From NCBI RefSeq assembly GCF_001907695.1, contig NZ_KV880645.1, positions 1 through 36,508 of the forward strand: DNA of 36,508 nt, in the 5' to 3' direction. The translations under genes and the position numbers were made by a program. Shown here piece by piece: positions 1 through 12,400 of this stretch. Numbering within the stretch: the first letter of the stretch is position 1; the number at the start of each line of letters is the position of its first letter. The notes beneath the pieces were generated by a model. That model did not search any database and had not been told where the DNA came from. It saw only the letters and a program-made list of their open reading frames with translations. This DNA is from Thalassospira sp. TSL5-1 (GTDB lineage Bacteria > Pseudomonadota > Alphaproteobacteria > Rhodospirillales > Thalassospiraceae).

Positions 1-1470
1 CCCGGTCGAGGTTACATCGGCTTCACCATTAAACAGCGTCACATTCTGCGCGGCGATAATACCGATATTGGCTTTGCTGGTCGTGATGAAGTCTTTCGCC
101 GTGACCGAGCCATTCTGCGCGGTAATCGCGATATCTGCGCCAGAGGTTTTGACCTGATCCAGTGTCTGGCTGCTACCGGCGGTTAGCGTCACCTTGCCGC
201 TGCCGCCGTCGATGGTTGAGCCATTGGCCTGGGTGATATTACCAGCAGTCGCGATGATTTCGATTTCGCCAGAACCGGAGGACAGAACATCAGCTTCGTC
301 ATTGTCAAAGGCAACGTTCTGTGCCGCTGTAATGCCAATCTTGGCACCACTGGTTGTAATGAAGTCTTTAGCCGTCACCGAGCCAGTTTTGGCAGTAATC
401 GCAATATCCGCACCGCTGGTTCTAACCTGATCCAGCGTCTGACTATCACCCGCTGTCAGCGTCACCTTGTCGCTACCGCCGTCGATGGTGGAGCCATTGG
501 CCTGGGTAATATCGCCCTTCGTTGCGATGATGGTAACCGCACCTTTGCCCGACGACGTGACGTCGGACAGACCGTTGGTGAAAGACACATCATTGTCGCC
601 GGTGATCTCAATCGCGGCATCCGACGTTTTGATGAAATCATTGGCAACAACATCACCCGCTTGCGCCGTGATCTTGATAGCAGCAGCCGTCGTCTGAACC
701 TGATCGAGCGTGACTTTCTTGCCCGCCGTCAGCGTGACTTTGCCCGTGCCACCATCAATGGTGCTTTCATCTTCCTGATAAAGATCACCCGCCGTCGCGG
801 TGATGGTCACATCACCCGACCCGGTCGAGGTTACATCGGCTTCACCATTAAACAGCGTCACATTCTGCGCGGCGATAATACCGATATTGGCTTTGCTGGT
901 CGTGATGAAGTCTTTCGCCGTGACCGAGCCATTCTGCGCGGTAATCGCGATATCTGCGCCAGAGGTTTTGACCTGATCCAGTGTCTGGCTGCTACCGGCG
1001 GTTAGCGTCACCTTGCCGCTGCCGCCGTCGATGGTTGAGCCATTGGCCTGGGTGATATTACCAGCAGTCGCGATGATTTCGATTTCGCCAGAACCGGAGG
1101 ACAGAACATCAGCTTCGTCATTGTCAAAGGCAACGTTCTGTGCCGCTGTAATGCCAATCTTGGCACCACTGGTTGTAATGAAGTCTTTAGCCGTCACCGA
1201 GCCAGTTTTGGCAGTAATCGCAATATCCGCACCGCTGGTTCTAACCTGATCCAGCGTCAGACTATCACCCGCTGTCAGCGTCACCTTGTCGCTACCGCCG
1301 TCGATGGTGGAGCCATTGGCCTGGGTAATATCGCCCTTCGTTGCGATGATGGTAACCGCACCTTTGCCCGACGACGTGACGTCGGACAGACCGTTGGTGA
1401 AAGACACATCATTGTCGCCGGTGATCTCAATCGCGGCATCCGACGTTTTGATGAAATCATTGGCAACAAC
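1..1470 (-). repeat. Near-identical 819-bp higher-order duplication (C-B-A block)
   Basis: Bases 1-651 match 820-1470 with a single difference, T at 440 versus A at 1259. The offset of 819 is exactly three 273-bp units. Identity ends abruptly after base 651/1470, where the sequences diverge again. Other copies of the same unit subtypes differ at many positions, so this block was duplicated or homogenised recently. Its left limit lies outside the window. Confidence 0.93.
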
Positions 1471-3475
1471 GTCACCGCCTTGTGCCGCCACCTTGATCAC
1501 AGCAGTCGTCGTCTGGACCTGATCAAGCGTGACTTTGTTGCCTGCCGTCAGAGTAACTTTGGCCGTACCGCCATCAATGGTGCTTTCATCTTCCTGATAA
1601 AGATCACCCGCCGTCGCGGTGATGGTCACATCACCCGACCCGGTCGACGTCACATCGGCCTCACCGTTAAACAACGTCACATTTTGCGCAGCAGTAATAC
1701 CGATATTGCCGTTGCTGGTCGTGATGAAGTCTTTCGCAGTGATTGAACCGGTTTGAGCTGTGAGGATGATATCGGCCTCGGTGGTCATGACCTGATCCAG
1801 TGTCAGGCCATTACCAGCGGTCAACGTGACATTGTCACTACCGCCATCGATGGTTGATTCATCGGCCTGGGTGATGTCGCCCTTGGTCGCAATGATGGTA
1901 ACCGCTCCCGTACCGCTCGACATGACGTCGGACAGATCATTGCTAAAGGAGACATCATTATCGCCGGTGATATCAATCGCGGCATCAGACGTCATGATGA
2001 GGTCATTCGCGACAACATCACCCGCTTGCGCCGTAATCTTGATAGCTGCGGCTGAAGTCTGAACTTGATCGAGAGTGACTTTCTTGCCCGCAGTCAGGGT
2101 GATTTTGCCGGTGCCGCCATCAATGGTCGAGCCGTCGGCCTGGGTAATGTCGCCCTTCGTTGCGATGATCGTCACGGCACCGGTATTGATCGAGGTGACA
2201 TCCGACAAATCGTTGATGAAGGAGACATTATTATCACCGGTGATTTCAATCGCCGCATCGGATGTTTTGATGAAGTCATTGGCAACAACATCACCTGCCT
2301 GTGCCGTGATCCTGATAGCAGCGCCTGAGGTCTGAACCTGATCCAGCGTTACTTTATTGCCAGCTGTCAGGGTGACTTTGCCGGTGCCGCCATCAATGGT
2401 GCTGTCATCTTCCTGATACAAATCACCCGTCGTGGCTGTAATGGTCACATCACCCGAACCGGTCGAGGTTACATCAGCTTCTCCGTTAAACAGCGTCACA
2501 TTCTGTGCCGCCGTAATGCCGATATTGCCGTTGCTGGTCGTGATGAAGTCCTTCGCCGTCACCGAGCCATTCTGGGCGGTGATGGCAATATCCGCGCCCG
2601 AGGTTTGAACCTGATCCAGCGTCAGGCCATTACCAGCCGTCAGCGTGACTTTGTCGCTACCACCGTCGATGGTCGAACCATCCGCCTGGGTGATATTCCC
2701 AGTAGTCGCGATGATTTCAATTTCGCCGCTACCCGTCGAGACAATGTCAGCTTCTTCATTGTCAAAGCCAACATTCTGCGCCGCCGTGATGCCAATCTTC
2801 GCACCGCTGGTCGTGATGAAGTCTTTCGCTGTCACCGAGCCATTCTGCGCGGTAATCGCGATATCCGCGCCAGTGGTTTGAACCTGATCGAGTGTCAGGC
2901 TTTCACCCGCCGTCAGTGTTACCCTGTCGCTGCCGCCATCAATGGTGGAGCCATCGACCTGGGTAATGTTACCGGCAGTCGCGATGATTTCCACTTCGCC
3001 GTTGCCAGAGGACTGGACATCGGCTTCGGCAGTGTCAAGGCCAACATTCTGTTCAGCCGTAATGCCGATTTTGGCATTACTGGTCGTGATGAAGTCTTTT
3101 GCCGTCACCGAGCCAGTTTTGGCAATAAGCGTGATTGCTGCGCCGGTGGTTTTCACCTGATCAAGGATCAGGCCGGCCTGAGCGGTGAGGCCAACGCTAC
3201 CAGCACCACCATCAATGGTGGAGCCATCAACCTGCGTGATATTGCCTGCAAGGGCCGAGAGCAAGACACCGCCATTGCCGGTCGCGGAGACATCGGCGGC
3301 AGCAGTTTCAAAACCGATGCTGAGGGCAGAGGTGATCGAAATGGCAGCACCGCCGGAAATGGCATTATTGATAACAATTTTGCCATTATCAGCCCTGGCG
3401 GTGATGTTGCCTGCGCTAGTGCTGAGCTGATCGATGGTCAGATCGTGATTGGCAGTAAGGTCCACCTTGCCCGTA
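1..3475 (-). repeat. 273-bp tandem repeat array coding 91-residue units of three subtypes
   Basis: An anchor coding for STIDGG recurs exactly every 273 bp on the plus strand, at about 203, 476, 749, 1022, 1295, 1568, 1841, 2114, 2387, 2660, 2933 and 3206. A degenerate 270-bp unit ends near 3475. Each unit codes for IDGG, VTLTAG, LDQVQT, a central segment and ITQADGST or YQEDDST. Three subtypes are clear: A has NVTLFNGEADVTSTG and YQED; B has EADVLSSGSGEIEIIA; C has VVANDFIKTSDAAIEITG. In protein order the units read degenerate, B, B, A, C, C, A, C, B, A, C, B, then a partial A cut by the window edge. Confidence 0.95.
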
Positions 3476-6400
3476 CCACCATCAACCAGCGTTTGCGACG
3501 CCATGAGAATGTCGCCGTCCTGCGCGGTCAGCGTGACATTACCGGCATTTTGCGACGTAACACTGGTCAGCGCGCCATCAAGACGCAGATCATTGCTGGC
3601 GATCAGATCGATATTGCTACCGTCGGTTGAGATATTGTCGGCAATTTTGATGTCACTACCATTCTGTGCGTTTAGATAAATCGCACCCGATGTCGCCGTG
3701 ATCCCGCCCTTGCCGCTGGCGAGTGAAATACTGCCATCATTGATAATGGAAATACCGGAATCTGCCGTAAGCGCAGTATTCTGGGCAATGCGATTAATGG
3801 TCAGATTACCGCTATTTTCGAGCTGCAATTTACCATTGCTGATTTTGACATCATCCAGCGTCTCGACCTTGGTCTGCAGAACGACATCGCCGCCAGCGTC
3901 AAGATTAAGAGCCGCAGAAATGATGCTATCTGCCGCCTGGTCGGTAATGGTGCCACTGGTGGTTTTAAGCGTGACGGCATCAAGACCGGTGATTTTGCTA
4001 ATCTCAAGCGAACCAGCGGCTGCGACCTCGACCGCACCATTGGTGGCCTGCTGGCTGAGGGTGCCAACTTTGAGCGATGCCGCATCCGAAAGCTTGATCG
4101 CCCCAGCGGTCGTGTTAGTGGCATCAATTGTATCAATGCTGGTTTCAAGCGCATTTGTCGCGCCAATACCGTTAGCCGCAGACAAGGTTACAACCGCACC
4201 GGCGACATTGGCTTCGATATCGATTCCGGTATCGCCACGATCGGTAATTGCACCATTCGCGCTGGTGATTTTGATCGCATCAGACGTTGCGTTTGTTGTG
4301 ACAACGCGGGCAATACCAATGTCGCCATCGGCCAGCAAGGTAACGGTGCTGATCCCGGCCTTGATTTCGGCCCCATCCGCCTGGCTGATTGAACCGCCAT
4401 TCTGCCCCGCCTTGGCTGCTGTTAATGTCAGCGTCTGAGACAAGGGGCCAAGGTCGATAACACCGCCCGCCGCCATGCTGATATTTTTATCGGCAACCAG
4501 CGTGGTTTGCGTGCCGCGACCGGCAAGACTTCCTTTAATCGCGATCGAACCGCCCGATTTTGCCGTCAGCGCAATCGTCCCGTTCGAGGTGAAATCCTGA
4601 TCGATTGTCAGATCGCCCTGCGCGGTAATCTCGCTTGCCGTGCCGCTTTCAATATCCACGCTATCAAGAACAAGACTGCCCTTGTCCTCAATCAGGATTT
4701 TGCCACTTTCGCTATTGGCCAGAGAGAGACGACGGACATTGGTATCAAGCGCATTGGCACGGCCAATGCCTTCGTCCGAGATCAGGGTAACAAGGCCGGT
4801 ACTGTTGCTGCTGCTGATGTCATCATTGGTATCGCCGCCATCAATGATATGTCCATCGGCATCCACGGAAATAGCGGTATCGGTCCCATTGCTGGTGACA
4901 AGCGATGCCAGCGTGACGTCCCCGCCTGCCTTAACCGTAATCGTCCCGGCACCGGCATTGACCGAGGCGCCGTCATTTTGGGTGAAGTTGCTGCCGGTCG
5001 CGGTAATGGCGATATTGCCCCCACCAGACGACATGGTACCAGCCGCCAGCATGACGATATCGCCTGCGGAACGGTAGGCTTGTGCATTGCCGTTGCTGTT
5101 AACGGTATTGCGCAGCGTAATGCCGTTATCGGCACTGATATCAAACACGCCCTTCACATTGACAATGCCAAGCGCGATGGAGCGGTTAGGACCGGTAATA
5201 TAGGCCGCACCATCTTGGGTGGTCAACGTCAAACTGCCAGTTGCACTGTTGATGCCAACATCAAGCCCCCCGCCAGTAACCGAGCTGCCAATACCCTTGG
5301 ACGCGGCAAGCGTAACGGATTGCGCCACCACATCGGCGATCGCGTCATTTGCACCATCAAGAATACTGCCATCATCGGCTGTCAGATTGATGTTATGGCT
5401 GGAGAACAGGCCATCAACATAAATATTGCCGCTGATTTCGTGCAGGAAAATATCATCCGCCGCACGCGCGGTCAGCAGGCTTCCATCAGACTGGTTGATC
5501 ATCACGGGCGCATCGGCGGTGCCAATATGACCGTCGCTCGCCTCAAAGATCATGCGGTCGCCGTCAAAGTTGGCGGCATTGCCATCACGGCCATCGGTAA
5601 TCGAACCGGCAACCTTGACACGGATTTCCTTACCCGAGGCGTTAAAGACGTTAATGTCCTTTTCCGAGCCCAGGAAAATATCGCCACCCGCCTTAATAGT
5701 GGTTGTGCCCTTGGCGTCGATATCGAAATCTTCGCGCTGGATGATGGTCAGGGTATTTTTGGCATCATCACGAATAATATCGTCACTTTCCGCCGCAGCC
5801 AACGCCACCTTGACGTCATCAGTCAGCGCGTTCGACTTGGTCAAATCTAGGACAATATCGCCCTTGTAATTGCCCATACTGCCCGAAACATCAATCGAAA
5901 CATTGCGCGCCGAAATGTTGGCGGTTTCAACCACCGTGGTGGTATCCGTTGTTTCCTTGAAGGCAAAGGATGGCAGAAGGTTGGTCAGTTCCTTTTGCGT
6001 CCATTTATACCCATCAGTTACGGCAGCAATTTCTTCGGACGTTGCCGTGTAGGTAAACCCGGCATCATAGGAAACCTCGCCAAATTTCTTGAAGGCGGCC
6101 TGATACCGTTCCGTCTGATGGTTGGCATAAGCCTGAATGCCTGCATCATCCAGACCGGCATCAATCAGGCTGGCGCGTTCAGTCTCGCTTACAGTATAGG
6201 TGAAGTCGGCATTTGCCGCATCAGCGACATATTTGCCATCACCGTCCCTTTTAAGGTTCCGCATCGAGAAGTAATCGTCATAAAGCGATTTCTGCTCGGT
6301 TTCATAGGCTTTGACCTGCGCATCCTTTTTGGCGTCTGCATCGCTGCCCATCAAATCCAGGCTGTCAAACAAATCGAGAAGCTGCTGGGCGGTATCGGTG

Positions 6401-9400
6401 TCTTCGGTTTCGTCAGTATTGCCGTCAATCAGGCTACCGTCGCTAACCTTGATCGAAACATCCCCAACCGTTTCAATACGGTTGACGATCAAATCACCCG
6501 ATGTTTCCTCGACATTGATGTCGCCGCGCGCCGCCTTGGCCGTCAGTTTGCCGCCATTTGCCGCGTCGGTATCCACGCGCAGCACACCGTCGCTGGTGCC
6601 AATGCGGCCATTACGAGCGATAAGTTCAACATCGTGGCCCTTAATCACGCCATTGCCCGACGTGACAATATCAAAGTCTGCACGCAGACCGATGGACCCG
6701 CGCCCGGCTTTCAAATCACTCAACACAAGGCTGCCGCCCGGGGCATCAAGATAAATGTTATTGCCCGACGAAACGGAAACAAGATCGCCCTGTTTCTGGA
6801 CAAGGTTCAGATAATTATCCGCCCGGCCAACAGACCCGTTTACAGCCGAGAGTTGGAGATTACCGGATTGAACCGCCCCGCCATCACTGTAAATATCCCC
6901 CATCTGCGAGGTCAGGGTAGTAATCCCCCCCACATTGCTGAGATTGCCGCCAAGCGCAATGCTGCCCTTTGAAGCCACATCCACCTTACCAGTGTCATAA
7001 CCGATAAAGTTAATGCCGATGGACCTATCCGCCGCAACGGAATGATAATAATAGGTGTTGCTACCGGTTTCGGTAATGGTTGTGCGCGTGAATTGATAAG
7101 TCCGCGTCCAGCAGACAAACCAGGTGCAATCACTGCCCCAACTGTGTTCGGAATCCCCCTGATAAATCTGCCGGTTCGAGGTTTCTTCCTTGGCCGAATT
7201 AAAGGTGTATTCGGGTTTTCCTGAACGCTGCGCAACATAGTCACCGGATGGCAATTGCGACTGATCGAGTTCCTTGCTCTTTGGGTAGCCCCCGACCAGA
7301 TTGGAATTATCGAATTGACGCTCGGAGATCGGAATAAAACCGAAAAGGCTTTTTTGCTGTTTGCTATACCGTCTTTCTGTCTGTGTCGTGGTGGATTTAC
7401 CCGCCATCCAGTAATAGCGCATATCCTTCTGCATATCATACGAAGTCGCGCGCGAATCCGCCGATGTTTCCACCAACTTGGTAGCCTGGGAGCTATCAAG
7501 ATTGATATTGCTGTATTGTTTTATGTCGTTACCCAGGCGTTCATAACGCGTTGTCAGGGCACGACCCTTGCCATTATCCTTGCTTTTGTCGATCAGCGTG
7601 ATCTGGCCTTCAATTCCGCCGGTATCGACATTATCCAGACGGACGGTATTGCTAGAATTATTAACGATATTGATACGACCGTAACCGTCAATAACATTGA
7701 TTTTGCCATTGCCTGTTGACACCAGACGTCCGCTTAACAGAACGGTTCCGCCTTCAACCTTGGCATCGAGAATACGGATTTCACCGGTGACGCGGTCCAG
7801 TTCGGCCTTGATGCCACCAACACCCACACGGCCTGCCCCCATCGAGATACCGACATTCTTGACTTCAACATAACGGGCACCCGTGTGCGAACCGGTATTA
7901 TAGGCCGCATCGACATCGGACTGATTGATCACAATTTCTTTGTCGGCAATGCCGGACTGGATCACGCCATTGATATTGATGGTATCGGCATTGATGAACA
8001 CATTATTCGCCGCAATCGTCGAGCTGCTGTCATCGACTGCCTGGCTAACATTGCTTTCCGAACCACTGGTTGCAGAACCATTTTCATATTTGTTGACCTG
8101 ATCAGCAAAACCCGCGTCCGGATTAGCACCGATATTGAGCAGCGTATCGGCGGAATCAAAGACGAAATCACCCCCGGTCGAAATTTCGACGGTGTCACCT
8201 CGCATAGCGGCAACCGAATAGATGGAGCCCTTGTTGCTGGAAACCTTGATCAGGCCGTTAATGTTGCTGATTTGCCCCGCCAGAATGACATCAGGTGCGG
8301 CAATGTCGAGCTTGTCGCCCGGGTTGTAAACACCCGAATCAGGGTCAAAGTTATTTTCAATAATGATTTTGGGCTCGTCGGAGGAAACCGAACTGATCAT
8401 TTCCATCGACGCAGTGCCGTCGGCATTGCTGTTACGCGCATTGATGTCGGTTGCCTTCAAAACCGACTGGCCGTTAAACAGAATTTTGCCACCCAACTCG
8501 TCGGGCACAGTCATTTCCGTAATACGGATCGGCATCGGCGAATTATTGATGATTTTGATTTCCGCATCGCCCGGGCTGTTGATTTTGCCCGAACCGACGA
8601 CGTAATCGGAAAACAGTTCAACATTGCCGGTGGCAGCTTCGGTCGGATCAACCTGAATCACATCGACATAACTATCCGAATGGCGGCTGGCAATGGCCGC
8701 ACGAAGGATCGTAAGGCGGCTGTTAATATCGTTTTTAACCTGAACACTATTGGTATCCGTCGAACTGCCATAACGGCGCAGGACGTTCTCCAAACGTGTC
8801 ACTTCCGCCTGAAGGCTCTGCCCGAGATTCTGGTCGACCAGGATCGTAAAGCCCATACCCTCGCTGATTTCATCGGGCGTAAAGACCTTGATGATTTTCG
8901 GGGTTGAAGGATTATCAGGATCTTCGGTTGCCAGCACCCAGCGGTCATTGGCGGTATCATAGCTTGGAAAATAACGGACCATCTTGCCGTTATCATCCTC
9001 GACATAGGAACTGAAATTGGTGCCGAAAGTGATGTAACGCTTATTGCGAATACCGGTGCGCAGCTCACCATCAACCTTAATGCCGCCAACACCTTCGTTT
9101 TTGCTGGTGCCGCCCACGACTTCAAGAGACCCTTCGGTGTCGGCGCCAAAGACACTGCCAATGGCCTCAGCCGCCTTTTTGGCAAGGTCGGTTGCGCGGC
9201 CCACACCATTGGCAAACAAGTGCCCCTTGGTGGCCTGAACCCGCAAATCCTTGGCCGAGGCAACCAGCGCATCGGAACTGATCGTCACCTTGCTGTTATG
9301 GATGGCATGGGCATCGGCGGTTGGCGGGGTCGGAATGGAAATGGCGGTTTTGTTAAACAGGCGGGTATCTGCCTTGGCTTCAATAATGCCCAAACCGGTC

Positions 9401-12400
9401 GCATCGGCACCGGCATAAATTTCAACCTCGCCCACGCCAATCAGGTTGGTTGACGAACCAATCGTTACCGCGTCATTGGCGGTAACGGTTGCCTTGGAAA
9501 CACCCCCGGCAGCACCGGCAAAGCCATAGGTGACGGAACGCGCACGTGCGCTCATCGTGGCGTCGCTTCGTGCTGCAATAACCAGGTCACCTGCCTGGGT
9601 TTCAAAATTGGCATTGCTGCCCAGCAAAATATTGCTGCCGATATTGGCCGTTTGAAGGGTGGTGGCGATTGGTGCGCTGATCAGACCACCGCTGTCAAAA
9701 CTTGCTTCGTCATCGACGGTAACTTTGGTCAGGGCCTGAATCGAGGCATTGCCCTGATCGGTTGACGTGCCATAAACATAAATGTTGGAATTTGCGCCAA
9801 TACCAATATTTGTCGCCGCATTCATGGTGCCGCTGGAACTACCAACTGCCATGTTGAATCCACCACCCTGGCTGGTTTTGAAGTTGGAATCCGAAACCAG
9901 GTCCTTGGAAAGATTATTCAGCGCCGACAATAAAAGCTGATGGGTTTTCAGGCCCGTCTTTGCCCCAAAACCAGCCCAGACATTACTGGTACCATCAACC
10001 AGCAACGCACCCGACGCCGCCTGCGCGAGGGCAGCACCCGTGGTATCGATTTTGCCGTCATACGCACCATTCGAGGTCGCAGAAATAGTCGTCGTGCCAT
10101 CTGCCTGCAGAGTTGTCAGGGCGGCGCTGTCCAGCGTCCCGGCCTGAACGGTGCTGTTCAGGTCAACATCTGTCAAGCCAGCCTGCAGCACACCAATGCC
10201 ACCCGCCCCCGATACGGTTTCACCGTAAGCATGTTCCGCCCCGACCGAGGTAACCGAAAGATCGGCCATCGTTGTTACGGTTGTGCCTGCACCCAAAAGG
10301 GCCTTGCTGGTTGTATCGACGTCAACAACCGCACTATGCCCGCCCAGCGAAATGACACCTGCCGATACACCAATGGCACGGGCTTCGGCGGCTGTCTGGT
10401 TTTGGGTCGAGATTGAAACCCCATGATCCGCTATGGCAGTGTTAACATTGTTTTCATCGGTCTGGATACGCTGAATACCCAGAAGTTTGGCATTGGTGCC
10501 GGTTGTTGCTGAAACACTGACATTGGCCGTTGTAACCGCTGACGACCCCGCGGCCCCGACGAGAATACCGCCGCTGCCAGCAATCGCCTTTGAATCAGCG
10601 TTATTAGCAGAGCCTTTCAACATCTCCGCCTTAAGGGTGATGCTATCGCCGGTCACACTGGCATTATTGTCAACCAGGGTGCTGATATTGCGATCCAGCA
10701 AAGTTTGCGACAGCGACAGACCAAGGCTGTAACCCGCACTGAGTGCGGCACCAATCGCTTCCGAGCTGGCATCTGGCTGGTCAATGGCGGAAATGCCAAC
10801 ATCGCCCTCGCTGTAAATGACAGCGTTGGCGTCAATCCTCGCCGTCGTATCCCCATCCAGATCAACCGTCGCATCGGCCCCGGCGCCCGTACCGACCAGA
10901 CCAAGTGCTGCCCCAACCGAATAGGCATCAAATGTGCCGCCATTGGTAGCCGTTACGGTAATATCCCCGGCAGCGTCATCTGTCGCACCCAGTTTGGCAC
11001 CGGTACCGATTTCAGATTTTACATCATCATCGGATTTTGTCACCGCCACCGAAATACCGGCCGCGGCAAAACCGGCCGCCCCGGCAATGGCACGCGACTG
11101 CCCGCCAGAAGCATTTTGCGAGGTAATCGAAATGGCATTATCAGCCAGCAGATTGGCCCCGGAACCAATCACCGACTGGGTTGTCGTACTACGGTCCAGC
11201 ACTGCAATGGTTGCACTCAGCCCGACAATACCGGCCGATGCCCCATAAGCCTCGGCGATGGAGCGATCGGTTTTGTTTTTAAGATCCGACGAAATGCTGA
11301 TCGCATTTCCGGCATCAAGACCGGCATTCTGCCCGACCAGGGCCTGGGCGGTTGTGCCCATGCTGGCGACTGCGACCCAGCCACCAACACCAACCGACCC
11401 GACAGCCGCACCCCCGGCAAAGGCACGGACACGGCTTTCATCGGTCGCCTTGATGTTAATATCGTGGCCCGCTTTGAGGGTGGCGTTATTATCGACAACT
11501 GCCGAAACACCGTCATCATAGCTGACATTGCTGGAACTCAGCGGTGCCATGACATTTTGGGTTTTTGATTTTGCCGTCGTGCGGTCACTATTGGCATCAG
11601 CCGCCCGAGAATGCGCCAGCTTTCCGGCATCGGACGAGGACAGGTCGGCGGTGCGATCCTTGCCTGCCTCGGCATTTACCTTATCGGTGATGCTGCCATT
11701 GTCCGATGTCAATTGATCGGTCCCGCGGCTGTCCGCATCGCCGCCCAACACGGCAATCGCAACCGAACCTGCAACACCGGCAGCAAGCCCGCCCGCCCCG
11801 GCGATACCGGTGGCGGAAATATCCTTTTGTGCGCTGGCGGTGACGGAAACATCATGCTTGGCCGACACCAGCGTATTTGCGCCAATACGCGCGGTTGTGG
11901 CATTGCGTGCCACGGCAATATCCATGCCGAAACCAACACCGCCGATACCGCCAATCGCGCCAGCACCGGTTGCTCCGCCAACGGTCAAACTATTGATGGC
12001 AGACACATTTACAGCCTGGTCGGCATCTGCATTGGTTGTGGACTGATTGACTTTTGCGCCATCGGCAATTTCAGCAACGGTTTGCACGGTTGCCGTACGC
12101 ACACTGATGGCCCCTTGCAGGGTCAACCCGGCAGAAACACCCCCGGCAACGTTGTGTTGCATCAGGCTCTGAACAGAATCCGCACGGACCGATGTAACAC
12201 CATTGGCATTGGTGGTGGCATTTTTGCCAATACGCGCGGTGATGTCAGACGAGGAAACGGCAACACCAACGGACCCGCCCTGTGCCGTAACCGCAGCAGC
12301 CGAGGCCGAACCGATGATCTGGTCAAAATCGCTGTTTTCCTTGGCCGTGACCGTCAGATCATCGCCCGCGACAATAACGGATCCATCCGCGATTTCAGCA

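Noticed and set aside
1..3475. CRISPR array
   Set aside because: The repeats are 273 bp, coding and contiguous without spacers, in frame with the adhesin.
2605..3630. A 341-codon plus-strand open frame in the repeat array
   Set aside because: It lies antisense to the giant adhesin frame, follows the 273-bp periodicity, and its translation resembles no protein family. It is a shadow of the repeats.
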